Assembly (NCBI GenBank): GCA_040954595.2
Contig: CM082576.2
Coordinates: 19,778,001-19,842,000, forward strand
Length of the DNA: 64,000 bases
Source: Balanoglossus misakiensis
Lineage: Eukaryota > Hemichordata
Direction of reading: 5' to 3'
In this document: in pieces, positions 47,573-59,075 of the stretch
How positions within the stretch are numbered: the first letter of the stretch is position 1
How the letters are laid out: the number at the start of each line of letters is the position of its first letter
Program-made: the position numbers and the translations under genes
The notes under the pieces: generated by a model
Databases searched by the model: none
What the model saw: only the letters and a program-made list of their open reading frames with translations
What the model was told of the DNA's origin: nothing

Positions 47573-47653
47573 CGGATTCAGGTCAACGCCTCTGCTGGAG
47601 TCAGATTCGTTTTCGGATTCAAGTGCGTAGGATGAAGTTGCTTTCAGATTCAT
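47573..47653 (-). CDS. Candidate first coding exon of Helentron gene
   Basis: An ATG at 47,653 opens 27 codons (MNLKATSSYALESEN, then Ser/Asp-rich to VDLNP), ending at a strong donor CCG/GTGAGT in phase 0. Joined directly to the acceptor before 44,079 it would extend the Helentron protein in frame by 27 residues, across a 3.5-kb intron that holds the 205-bp array. It lies only about 300 bp from the edge of R cluster 3. It could instead be a host exon trapped next to the element. Confidence 0.4.
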
Positions 47654-47940
47654 ACCCCATAGACGTGTTGGGTTAACACTCCGTTTATACAGCTCAATAT
47701 ATTGGTATATCTATACCTGTTGCATCCTCTTCACAGTTAACAAATGTAATATACAGATCTGTTCACTTAAATAAAGATATGTTTATAGCCAAACAAATAC
47801 CTCTGTCAAAACTTTCACTGATTGAGATGAACATTTTCAACTATTTACAACCAATCCACACATCACTAGTGACTAATTAACCAATCACTAATAATGTGTC
47901 CATTCTAACTTTGTATTTCACCCTCAACTACTGCATGTGT

Positions 47941-49242
47941 AATGATGCATGTGGATTAGTGTGTAATCACAATATTTTGTAGCCTACCTTCTGCCCATCA
48001 TTTTTGTAATTGGACATTATGCTGTCCATATTCCAGTTTTTTTGCCACAATTTTTACTAAGTTTGCCAAGAACATTGTCATTGGTCGAAGATTATGGCGG
48101 CCATATTGGATTTTCGAAAAACCATAGTAAAACTCCAACAATCTTCTCCAGAACCAGCGATAACTGAGTCGCAAGATTCGGGGAGTATGGTCACTACACT
48201 GATGTCTATCAAGTATGCAAAGAGCATTGTGATTGGTCGAAAAATATGGCGGCCATATTGGATTTTGTAAAAAGCAGTGAAAAATTGAAATTCCTTTTTC
48301 TAGTCTAGAAATTGATAGCATGCAAATTCTTTTTATGGATATCAATCGTCATATGACTAAATATGTTACAAATTTTTGGCGATTTTTCACATGACCTTTG
48401 ACCTACTTTTCACAGATTATTATTTCTGCATATCTATTTCCAGGCTAACCTATAGGGATGCATATATAGCTCATACTACCTGTTCTAAATGTACCAGAGT
48501 TCTGATTTTTGTGCACATTGGTATCGCCCCTGCCAGGACCTACCCCAAATATTTTGGTAATTTTGGCAATGACCTTTGACCTACTTTTGACACATCGTTT
48601 TTTTCTGCATATCTAATTCCAGGCTAACCTATAGGGCTATCATTTTGGTTTTTGATGTATGTGGATTTGTATGATATAAAAAAAATTCGCTACTTTTCAT
48701 GACCCCTTTGACCTCTGCTGACCTCATTAAATATGCGCATACCTAATTACAGATGAACCGATAGACCTAGAGGTTTGGTTTTTGTTGGACATGGACCAGT
48801 ATTGGGTCAAAATTTTTTGCCCAAATGTTGGGTGACCTTGGGTGACCTTTGAGTTACTTTTGCATATGTCGACATCCACAGCAGATACAGCCTTGCCATT
48901 TGGAGGTATGGGGCCATAATGAAAAGCCAAAGTTTTGGGTCACCTGTGACACCTGCTTAACTCATTATTTATGTGCATACCTAATTCTGGGCTAACCAAA
49001 AGGCCTAGAGGTTATGATGGACATGGACCACTATGGGTCAAAATTTTCTGCCCAAACTGTGGGTGACCTCTGGGTGACCTTTGACCTACTTAACACTATA
49101 TCAGCACTAAACATAGATATAATCTTGATATTTCATGGGATAAAACACAGCATTATGTTTCTACTCATTAATTATGTGCATATCTAAAAATCAGATCAGA
49201 TAATAGAGCTTGGGCCCGGACAATGCTGCTTGCAGCTTTAAT
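47941..49242 (+). mobile_element. R element body 11, 5' truncated
   Basis: It starts with a rearranged fragment (GATGCATGTGGATTAGTGTG), then jumps to CTACCTTCTGCCCATC, two NF-Y/YY1-like modules, B modules and type I tail GAGCTTGGGCCCGG. No head is present. Confidence 0.7.
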
Positions 49243-50461
49243 TCTTCTTTATTCTTCTTCTTCTTCTTCTTCCCCAAAATTCGGCCAGGTAGATCTGGAA
49301 AACCGCAGCACCTAGGGGGCTGAAACTTCATAGGGTGATAGGGGCCAATGAGTAGACGTGCAGTGGCTCGTGAATATTTAATTAGTCACGTGACCTGGCG
49401 GCCATATTGGATTTCCTGAAAATCGTTAAACGAGTCCTTCTCAAAAACTACTGGGCCGATCGAGTTCAAATTTGGTGTGCAGGTAGCCTACCTTCCGTCC
49501 ATCATTTTACCCAATTGAAATCATGACGTCACACAAACCGTTTTTTTTGCTACAACTGTTTTTCTGAAAAACTACTTAAAACTTTAAAAATCTTCTTCTC
49601 CAGAACCAGCGATTGCCGAGTCACGGGATTCGGGGTATGTGGTCACCTAACCTATGTCTATCAAGTTTGCGAAGCGCACTGTGATTGGTCGATCATTATG
49701 GCGGCCATGTTGGATTTTCGTAAAACCATTGAAAAATGAAAATTCTGTTTTGTAGCCAAAATGTTGACAGCACGGAAATTCTTTTTTTGGATATGAGTCA
49801 TCATATGACCGGAAGTTGTCACAATTTTTCGGGGCAATTTTCACATGACCTTTGACCCAGTTTTAAAACAACTAATTATATATGCATATTCCCCATACCT
49901 CCTCTTGTCAAAGCACCACAGTCATGAATTTTGTGGACATGGGTACCAATGCTGCCAGGACATGACACAAATATTTTTGTAATTTTGGCAATGACCCTTG
50001 ACCTATTTCTGAAACATCATTTTTCTGCATATCTAATTCCAGGCTAACCAATAGGGCTAGAGGTCTGGTTTTAGTTGGACATGGGCCACTCTGGGGTCAA
50101 AATTTGATGCCCTAATTTTGGGTGACCTTGGGTGACCTTTGATCTACTTTCCCATATCTCAGCATCCAGAGCAGTTAGAGCCCTGGCTTTTATGGGTATT
50201 GAGCACATAATGGAGTCTTACACAAGACCTCATTAATTATGTGCATACCTAATTGCAGGTGAACCAATAGGGCTAGGGGTCTGGTTTTTTGTTGGATCTA
50301 GACTAGTATGGGGTCCAATTTTTTGCCGAAATTTGGGGTGACCTCAGGTGACCTTTGACCTACTTTCCCATATCTTGGTATCTCCAGCAGATACAGCCGT
50401 GGCATTTGCTGGTCACCATGGGAACCGCTTGTGCCCCCCCAACGCTGCTTGCAGCTTTAAT
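49243..50461 (+). mobile_element. R element body 12 (type II)
   Basis: CTT-rich tract, CAGCACCTAGGGGGCTGAAA, one NF-Y/YY1-like module, B modules and type II tail CGCTTGTGCCCC. No adjacent head. The only unmatched type II head in the window is the one at 16,670. Confidence 0.7.
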
Positions 50462-50844
50462 CTGTCTTTGTCTTACCGATACAGTTCTAACCGCGAACAC
50501 TGAGGCTTCTCTGCTCGTACACAGTATAAATCAATGGATGATAAAATGCGCCCTCTTTTGGTGAACTCTTCCTACCGCCCGACCTTCTACCTTACATTAA
50601 GGCATGTAGGGCGGTCAGGTAGATGGCAGTGTATTGCAAGCGTCTCTTGCATATTTTTTTCCGCCAGGAATGGCATACATTCGTTTTTGGCGACACCACA
50701 ACTGCTGGAACTTCTCGAAAAATTGAGAGCCGGATTTCATAAATGCTCATGTTTTCCGAAGGGCTGAAAGAAGATCCAGAGTGGAATATTTAAATTTGCC
50801 TGTGGCAGACATCATAGTGGCTGCCAGTTATTCTATTTCTTGTG

Positions 50845-51003
50845 CAAGAGATAGTATCTTGTTCCAGCGAGATGTTTTCTCGTGTGCACGAGAAACATGC
50901 TATCTCGTGCATATCTCGTGCGCACGAGAAAATTGCGAGCGCACTCGTGTTCACGAGAAAATATCACATGCACACGTAAGTCGTGCGCACGAGATAAAAA
51001 AAT
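50845..51003. repeat. Cluster of CTCGTG/CACGAG palindromes
   Basis: At least five overlapping inverted pairs, including CTCGTGTGCACGAG, CTCGTGCGCACGAG and TCGTGCGCACGAGA, within about 130 bp. They can form alternative hairpins. No flanking duplication identified. Confidence 0.7.
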
Positions 51004-51090
51004 GTGCCCTGTAGTCTTTCTTAGGACATGGTAGCGTGACGTCGCATTGTAATTAACGGACGATCTTGGAAATTCGGCTATTAATGGTGA

Positions 51091-51441
51091 ATGGACTTTC
51101 GCCTCCTTCGAACAACAACAGAGACTGACGTCGCAACAATGACAGAAAAAGTGAAGCAAATGGCCGACAAAACGAAGAGAATCGGAAAACGGGCAGGATC
51201 CTCGGCACAGACATCTGGGAATAATACCACCGCATCAAATAGAACGACGAGTAGTGCAGGACAAACCGCCACCAGTGACTATGACAACAAGTCTGAAGGC
51301 GATGCTGGTGAACCCTTGCACAATACAACTACAGTCCTACAGAGAAATGCAGCCCAGCGCCACTCAAGATTTTCCATTCCTGGTCTGGCAGCAGCCAAAA
51401 TATGTTGTTGTTTTTTTCACTTAGAAGCGACCTCAGTCTGA
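51091..51441 (+). CDS. Small intronless frame, Ser/Thr-rich, unrecognised
   Basis: 116 codons from an ATG at 51,091, with an internal ATG at 51,139 that may be the real start. The N-terminal part is basic (TEKVKQMADKTKRIGKRAG). A Ser/Thr/Asn-rich low-complexity middle follows, and then a C-terminal stretch LAAAKICCCFFHLEATSV. An AATAAA at 51,452 follows the stop by 10 bp, which would give an extremely short 3' end. Composition looks more protein-like than its surroundings. No family recognised; it could be the first exon of a larger gene or chance. Confidence 0.35.
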   Translation: MDFRLLRTTTETDVATMTEKVKQMADKTKRIGKRAGSSAQTSGNNTTASNRTTSSAGQTATSDYDNKSEGDAGEPLHNTTTVLQRNAAQRHSRFSIPGLAAAKICCCFFHLEATSV

Positions 51442-51451
51442 GCTGCATGAA

Positions 51452-51457
51452 AATAAA
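51452..51457 (+). terminator. Polyadenylation signal
   Basis: AATAAA 10 bp after the stop of the 51,091-51,441 frame. Alone this is weak evidence. Confidence 0.25.
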
Positions 51458-52065
51458 CTGTAGGTTGGGAATACAACAAAAAAACACGCAGTCGCTGCGG
51501 TCAACACGTAGCTATTAGTTTCGGTTTTATGTTCGCTACAGCTCGGAAACCAAAATGTGGTACAACTTCAAGCTACATAAACTGGAAAGCATAGTACGTG
51601 CAGAGCAGACCATGGTGACGAAAGCAGGTATTCTAGGTCGTAAGATAAAAACACGGCGCTAGAAAAACAGTCATCAAAAGTTGCACGTGTTCCCCGGCCA
51701 CAAATAATGTAATTGTTGGCGCACAGAAAGTCCAGTCGATAAACGTTTACGCTATAGAAACTCACTCTCTCAGCAAAAGTCTGACACCCTCGTCAATGAC
51801 AAAACGCAAACCGAGCTGGGTATGATCAAGTCAAACATAGGGCCAATCCCCACTCTGTGTTTTATTATTTTCCACATACGATGGTTCTAAATAAAAATGT
51901 ACCAATTTGAAATGCTTACCGAGGTAAGATCATTGAAAGTTTTCAAACGTTGATGACAAATGTATAACTGATTTTTTACAAATGAATAATCGCGCACTTG
52001 CATATTATTTTCTCTATACCAGACACCGCGCGCGCGCCGTTGGCAAAAAAAAACGCGGAAAATTA
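51458..52065. other. Gene-free interval before right arm
   Basis: No exon or repeat recognised. It ends in a CG-alternating run (CACCGCGCGCGCGCCG) and an A-run immediately before the arm begins. Confidence 0.4.
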
Positions 52066-52240
52066 TTGAGCATGCGCAGTCGATACTTCACATTGTAAAC
52101 AAGATGGCGTCGCTGCCTATGCTTCTGGACCGCTGTCGCCTGACTATGTCGGCAAAGAAGAGACGAATTTAACCATGCAACGCCATATCGGAAGACAGAA
52201 TGATCGCGAGATGAAACCGGGCTATCCAACGATTAGGCAG
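52066..52240 (+). promoter_or_regulatory. Promoter-like inner end of right arm
   Basis: NRF-1-like GAGCATGCGCAG, then AACAAGATGGCGTCGC (YY1-like, Kozak-like ATG) opening a 22-codon frame MASLPMLLDRCRLTMSAKKR. It differs from the left arm copy at two residues. No donor is seen before the TAA. Confidence 0.3.
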
Positions 52241-53711
52241 CCATGTTGACTGATTGGTATGTCGCCGAAGTAATTATTTGCCATTGATTTGTTTACCAGA
52301 AACGGTTTGCCTTTGGAACACATTTGGCCTCACCGAAATTGATTTCAGAGGTTTTTTCCCAAAAACTAATGACGTTCGTTTTCACCTGAGTGCGAGGATG
52401 GATTGAAGGGACACAAGCTTTTGTAGCCACCAATATTTTGACACTCTTTATATCAATGTTGAGCTGGCATATTTGCTCCAATATGATGTAGTGTACCTGT
52501 TGCATTGAAATGAAGCTGTAATAATATTACAGTGCAATCTAGTCCTTTGGGTTAATAGGAAAACGAGGTCAATAAATGACAGGTTTATTTAAATACAGGA
52601 TATATTTATCACAAGCACTTATGCATATGTATGAGATACTTATTTATTTTTAATTTATTTTTTATTTTTTATTTATTTTGTACGTTCAGGTAATCATATG
52701 GATTTGTATGGAATCACATACACATTAATTGAAGACTATCATATCACAGAAGTCGAGCCGCCAGATGTGTAAGGTAACCATTTAGGTTTCATGACTAAGT
52801 TTGTTTAAGAATTCATAAAGCTACCCAATGAATGAATTTCCTTAAAATTTCACAAATGTGACAGAGTTTGCAGTTGTGCAAGAAAGTGTGTATTATTCAC
52901 ATAAGAATTTTTTCGTATGCATTTTTCTGATGGCAATGCATTTGACTGTAAACAAATATGGATGTCAGTTAGTAGTGCTATTTTGTCAGTGAAATGGCTT
53001 CATCATCATCCCTCCAACCAAAGTTGAAACAGAGTTGCAAATATTGCACAGCTTGAAATCATAAAATGTTGCAAAATTGAACCAACCCTTTGGTCAACGA
53101 TTATGTTCTTACAGCTATTATTAGAACCAGACAGTCTCAGGGAACAAGAGACATGGGCCTGATTTGCAAGTTGAGTTAGAACTGCCTTTGCCTGCCCACG
53201 GACGCCCCAATTTCAGCAAAAATTATTGCATTAAAATATGAGTATGGAGAACTATGCTCTGTGTTTCTTTTGTTAGCTTACTTAGCTGTTGTCATTCTAG
53301 TTTTTCCTCCGTCCTGTGAGCAGAGTTTCAGTTGCGAAAACCGACAGTTATCAAAGTACAAAAGTACACCTAAATTGCCTCGGTGATGAGCATGCAGAAT
53401 TTATCTGATGCTTCTTACTGGCAGAAGGACCCCACCAGTTGCAGATTGTCAATTCCATGGCACAAGGGAATTTACGCTTTGCGTTCAAATATAAATAATT
53501 AAATCCTGTAAAATTATTCTATATGTTATTTATTGATGATTCAAAAGTGTTATGACTGATTGTGTTAGAGTACCTGTATTCCATATAAGCATGCTGTCAG
53601 TGCACATCCGATTGATAACAATTTCACATTTTTAAAAATTTGCTTCTCTGAATAATTATGAATACATAAAACTTCATATGATATAAATTGTCCTGATATC
53701 GTAAACATTAA

Positions 53712-54166
53712 ACCCCGATGCGTGGTATAAAAGACCCCCCAAATCAGTGGCGAATCTTAATGCCGTTTGACTGACAACAGACAACACCAACGATCTTGGC
53801 TCTAACGATCTTGGCTCTATGAAAATCGGCCCAAACAGATCCAAGCATAAAGAATTACACCACACAACGACAGTGGTTGGCTTTATAAACACACACAACA
53901 TAAAGTTATCGATGAAAAAGTACACGAGCTTTTGAAACAACGATGATTTTGGGAGAAATCTGGTTTCAGTGCTTTTCAGAAGCATCCCTGGGAAACAATA
54001 ACCACGCCATTCAAACAGCTGTCAATCGCATAGAGGTGTAAAGTGTTCAATTATTTTCTATGTACATGAGATCAATTACACAGTTATTATGCACGGCGAC
54101 CACTCCCAAATAAACAACTGTACAAACACACGTTAATCCGAACCCCAGTACTTTCCGCACCGGGGT
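53712..54166. mobile_element. piggyBac-like MITE with TTAA duplication
   Basis: A 455-bp insert with ends ACCCCGATGCG and CGCACCGGGGT (11-bp inverted repeat, one mismatch), flanked by TTAA at 53,708-53,711 and 54,167-54,170. The left arm at about 10,420 reads CATTAAGGCC with a single TTAA, giving the empty site. TTAA duplication is the hallmark of piggyBac elements. Non-coding, with a duplicated GATCTTGGCTCTA inside. Confidence 0.85.
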
Positions 54167-54211
54167 TTAAGGCCTAATGCTAGTGTCACAACATTGATTA
54201 CCAGACCGTTT

Positions 54212-54300
54212 CCCTATGTATGTATGTATGTATGTATGTATGTATGTATGTATGCAGCCATGTATGCATGTGTTTGTGTGTGTGTGTACATGTGTGTATG
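54212..54300 (+). repeat. (TGTA)n/(TG)n microsatellite
   Basis: TATG units grading into GTGTGT. Confidence 0.9.
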
Positions 54301-55265
54301 CATGTTACATGTATATATGGATGTATGTCTGCCCTGATCCAAAACATGAAACCACGCTTTTTTTATTTTGGTGTGTAGATGGGATTTTGCTTAAATGAAG
54401 TTGTCATTGCAAAAATACGCAAATAACCTGTGAAATATGTGGAATTGATCAAAACTCAACAACTGGTTAGACTGCTTTGAACATTTGTATGCATGTAGGT
54501 AATGTCATCATACCTGATATACTTTGAGTTTATATCGTGAATTGTCTATTTTTTATGCAATTATTTTGTCTTGTTTTACCATTTGAAAAAAAATCTTTTC
54601 CTCTTAAAGAGATTGGCTGATTTCTTTAGAATTTAGTATGACACTTCCGGTAGGTGATCTTAGTTGGTTTTGTTTAAATTGTCGCAGAATTTGTAATCTG
54701 TCATTTTTGGTCAAAATTCATTTTCTGAGAAACTCCTTAGATTGCTTTTAAATTTTGGTATGCTTGTTCCAAGAGGTAACCCAAGTAATGTTGTATATCA
54801 TTTTGGTGAAATTTACATATTGTGGTCTTGGGGCAATTTTTGCAATTTGTATTCTTTGAAACTACTAGTCAGATTGCTTTCAACTTTGGGAGGCGTGGTG
54901 ATTGAAGTAGATATTATACAATTTGTTGATAGTTGGATAGATGTGGTTTGAGGCAGTTTTTGTCATTGTTGAATGTTGTTTTCCCTAAAATACTTGTCTG
55001 GTTCCTTTGAAATGTTCTTACAGTAGGTCATATCTGCTTGCCAATGTCACATGATTTTTCCCATGAACACAGACATACCTAATTTTGTGTAATCCCCAGA
55101 TGGGACCACAGTGTGTAATAACCTGACCAACAGTGACTAGTATATCCTGTGTGTTATACAGTACTTCTCACAAGGTTGAAGTACATGTAGACTGTTGATG
55201 ATTTTTTGCGATTCTTCAGAAACTTACAATACAGAGTCTAATGTGGTAACGTCCATGGTCACATT

Positions 55266-56760
55266 AGTCCTGTTTCAAAATGACCTACATTACACGTCCT
55301 ATACACATGTTTTGAATGTTATGATTGGTTTATCCGCTTCTCTTAGGTCCACTTGCGGCACGCTGATTGGAGGGACCTTGTAGGTTAGGTCTTATTATTA
55401 TGTATTATTCACTAGACCTTGTAGGTTAGGTCTTATTACTATGCATTTTTCGCTTTACAGCTCCCTGATTGGTTAACGTGTCAGTCTGGTCCCCCATGTG
55501 TTCACTGCCTCATAATACAGGACCTTGTAGGTTAGGTCATATTAATATGTATTTATTCACCATACAGCTCCCTGATTGGTTAACGTGTCAGTCTGGTCTC
55601 CCAGTGTTCACTGCCTCATTGTGAAATGTCCCATGTGCTTCCTGGCTAGCGTTGTGGTAACACATTATTCGGTATGTCCGCAGATCATTCATTAATTTTC
55701 TGAGAAATAGCCTGACTGATACTATCTCCAACATAAACTGCACCCTGGAAAGATTAAATGATTTTTAGATGGACTTTGAAAATCTGATTAACACATCTAA
55801 GCATTTTTGCTAACAGTTGTATATTTTCTTAAATCACCCTCCTACTTCTCATCATCAATATTATTATTGTTGTTTTACTATTTTAAAGTAAATTTGTTTT
55901 GACGTAGATGTTGTGAAAAGGAGTACGTTGTCCGTTTATACATTCGTATATTGTTTTCATAAAAATGGAACTATGACGGTGCAGCTTCGTGAAAGAAGTA
56001 CAATAAAAGTAATCATACCTGTAAAGCAACTAATGAGGTATCCCAATTAAAGAAATGCAATGCTATTCTAAACAGTTCTATTGTAAGATATTTTTGGTTT
56101 ACTCGAATGAATAGCACACACTTCGTATTCAGCCAGGTGTTACACGAAGTGATGCGCTGAAAAGCATTACGTAACAAAACACTAGCCCATTTCAACAAAC
56201 CGCCACTGGAAATAAAATAAAAAAATTCTCCTGGCAATTTTTATTTCGAGTATCTAGTTCACAGTATCACAAAAAAATGCCATGAATAGTGAAGGAAATG
56301 TTAAATCCAATCATTATATGAGTGCCTTTCTTTATACACTGGGATCGAGCTTCGACAACGCGCAGGCAGCATGCCAGACAGAATACGACAACTGTATTCA
56401 GAAAGTACAAAAGACTTTGCATAACGAGGCAGTGAAAATTGGAGACCTACACATTAACCAATCAGGGAGCTGACAATTGAATAAATGCATGTTAATAAGA
56501 CCTAACCTACAAGGTCCTGCATAATGAGGCAGTGAACACTGGAGGACCAGACCTACACATTAACCAATCAGGGAGCTGTAAAGTGAATAATACATAGTAA
56601 TAAGACCTACCCTACAAGGTCTAGTGAATAATACATAATAATAAGACCTAACACATAAGGTCCCTCCAATCACCGTGCCTCAAGTGGACCTAAGATTACC
56701 AGATGGACCAATCACAGATGTCGGTACATATGTCATGGACCTGACTTATGAAACAGGACC
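55266..56760. mobile_element. 1.5-kb element with long, internally repeated TIRs
   Basis: Ends GTCCTGTTTCA and TGAAACAGGAC. Inverted arms of roughly 350-400 bp each hold tandem subunits of about 85-130 bp with CCTTGTAGGTTAGGTC and CAGCTCCCTGATTGGTTAA. The left arm near 9,310 lacks it (GGTCACATT running straight into CAGAATTACC), so the insertion is clear. The duplicated target is short and uncertain (ATT on one side, GTT on the other). Core of about 600 bp without a credible gene. Confidence 0.75.
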
Positions 56761-58784
56761 GTTCAGAACTACCTAGTCTATGCCCGGCAGTGTTCTGTCC
56801 GCTTTGCTTCCAAAACTAATGTCTGGCCTCACTCATGCCACTTGCCCAATAAACTAATACCCCTTGCTGGGAATTATGATGTAACTAGCGTCGCTTTGAA
56901 GCCTATCACATTACTGAACAGTGTTGATTTGGTGTAAGATTATAGTGAAGGCAGGGCTTATTACATTGAAAATGCTACCCAACCTTAATTACACGTATGT
57001 ATATCCTTTGTCTAATCATTGGAAAAACAATGTACATGTACCAAAGACTAAGTAGCTATTTGAAGGTGAATCGCAAGTGGGCACTTTTATTACTTAACCT
57101 CAAGCAGTCGGTTAGCTACCGTATACTAAGACAAACATTCCTGGTGTAATTAACATCACTGTCATTAGTAATATCTATCTCCAATCAGTATCAGTTCTGC
57201 CTTTACGTTATTTTAAGTCAATTGTCAAGGTTCATGTACATATATTACAGCTTAACTGTCTTGTCAAAAACTTACGCATGTACATGTACCTAATTCTAGG
57301 CTTACCTGTAGGGTTAGAGATACAGTGTTTTATATTAATATGCATTAATATGAAACTAAAATTTGATGGTTAATTTAAGACCCCCCTGAGCAATGGTAAC
57401 CTCGTTAAATATGTGCATATCTAATTCTAGGCTATTCAGCTGAAGTAGAAACCTGGACATGGACAACTTCGGGGTCAAAATCTGTTGACAAACATTTGTG
57501 TGATCTTGGGTAAACTTTGACCTACATTCCTATATTTTAGCATCCGGAGCAGATACAACCTTGACACTTGGAGTGATGGAACTATTTGATTGAGTATTAT
57601 GTCTTGCCTCATTAATTATGTACTTACCTAATGCCAGCCTAACCAATAGGGCTGGAAGTCTGGCTTTTTGGACATGATAAATTTGAGATCAACATTTTTC
57701 TACAGCAGCCAGCCTTCTCTTAAAAAGAATGGACAATATAAAGGCTTTGATGGTATACTGAACTTTTGACTCCCTCCCTGAGACTGTGTGCCAATGACGG
57801 GATAGCCTACTCAGCGTTGGGTAGATCCTAAGAAGGCCTCAGCCAGGCATCAAATACAAAAAGCGGAAATCCAAGCTTTAATGGTGGGTTACATCGTTAA
57901 CTTCCCTGCAGAGCTGATTTCTCAGACTGTGAGCCAATGACGGGTAAAGCCCCTAGGTAGGGGCCACCTAAGACAGGCCGGTCATGCTTTAATCACAAAG
58001 AAGGGCAAGTTTAGTCTTACCACAACTTTGTCTGCTGTATATGCTTCATAAAGATTGCAGAGTATTTTGAGAATACATTGTGTTAAGGCAGTGTGACCAG
58101 CTAAAAAGTACTGGCAAACACAGCCAATGTGTAATGAAAAACATCTAATTTGGCTGAATAAAAGACATAAAACACAGCAAAAGCACTGTGACTAGCTGAG
58201 ACATAATACTCCATTATGCAGTTCCATCACTCCAAGTGTCAGGGATGTATCTGTGCCGGATGCCAAGATATAGGAATGTAGGTCAAAGTTTACCCAAGAT
58301 CACCCAACATTTTGTCAAAAGATTTTGACCCCAAAGTTGTCCATGTCCAGGTTTCTACCGCAACTGGATAGCCTAGAATTAGATATGTACATATTTAATG
58401 AGGTTACCATGGATCAAGGCAGTCCTAAGTAAACCATCAAATTTTTAGTTTCATGTTAATTCATGTTAATATAAAACGCTGTATCTCTAACCCTCTGGTA
58501 TGCCATTCTGTGTTTCATGCTACCCAATATGGGTAAGTAGGTAAAAAGTCACCCTAGGCCAATTGAAATTTTGCTGAAAAAATCACGTCTCTTACATATG
58601 TACATTTGGTAAAAGGGAAATTTTAATCACGGAGTAGAACATATTCATAAAAAATATTTGAGGGAAAGAAGGAAGTTTTTCATAGCTTTGGTGCGTCAAA
58701 TAGTAGAGAGGTTCCCTTGTTATCCTTAGACTCAAACTCAGAGTTTCCAATCTTTCAGTATTTTCATGATATTACTTTCCATCT

Positions 58785-59075
58785 TAGATTTGTTCATCTA
58801 AACAAACTGACTGATAGGTATACATGAACATTTTATTGACTAATGAATGTGCCTGTATGTTGCAATTTAAAGAAGTCAGATATTAAACAAGCGCCACACC
58901 TGTTTTAATCAGCCTCCATATGGAGGGTACACATCGCAGAGAGATGACAAACCCCATGCAAATTCAAGTAATATGTCTCAATGGTGCTGATTTTAAAGGA
59001 TAGGTGGATGATTTGAAAAATGTTATTGTGGAAAAAGATGTGTAAAATTTGGCAGCTTGTGAGGCTTTAATTGTA
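58785..59075 (-). repeat. ~300-bp interspersed repeat, right arm copy
   Basis: Inverted partner of 7,020-7,300: AAACTGACTGATAGGTATAC, then GCCACACCTGTTTTAATC. Confidence 0.6.

Larger units (their letters stand above)
36147..47940 (-). mobile_element. Autonomous Helentron-type Helitron, ends uncertain
   Basis: This is the stretch between R cluster 2 and R cluster 3, holding the large transposase gene, its presumed intron with a tandem array and candidate upstream exons. OTU protease, Rep, helicase and endonuclease in one protein is the established layout of Helentron/Helitron2 elements. I could not find the terminal repeats or terminal hairpin, so these limits are only the edges of the flanking repeats. 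Sequence from 36,147 to 36,504 is non-coding with a T-rich run at 36,449. Confidence 0.5.
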
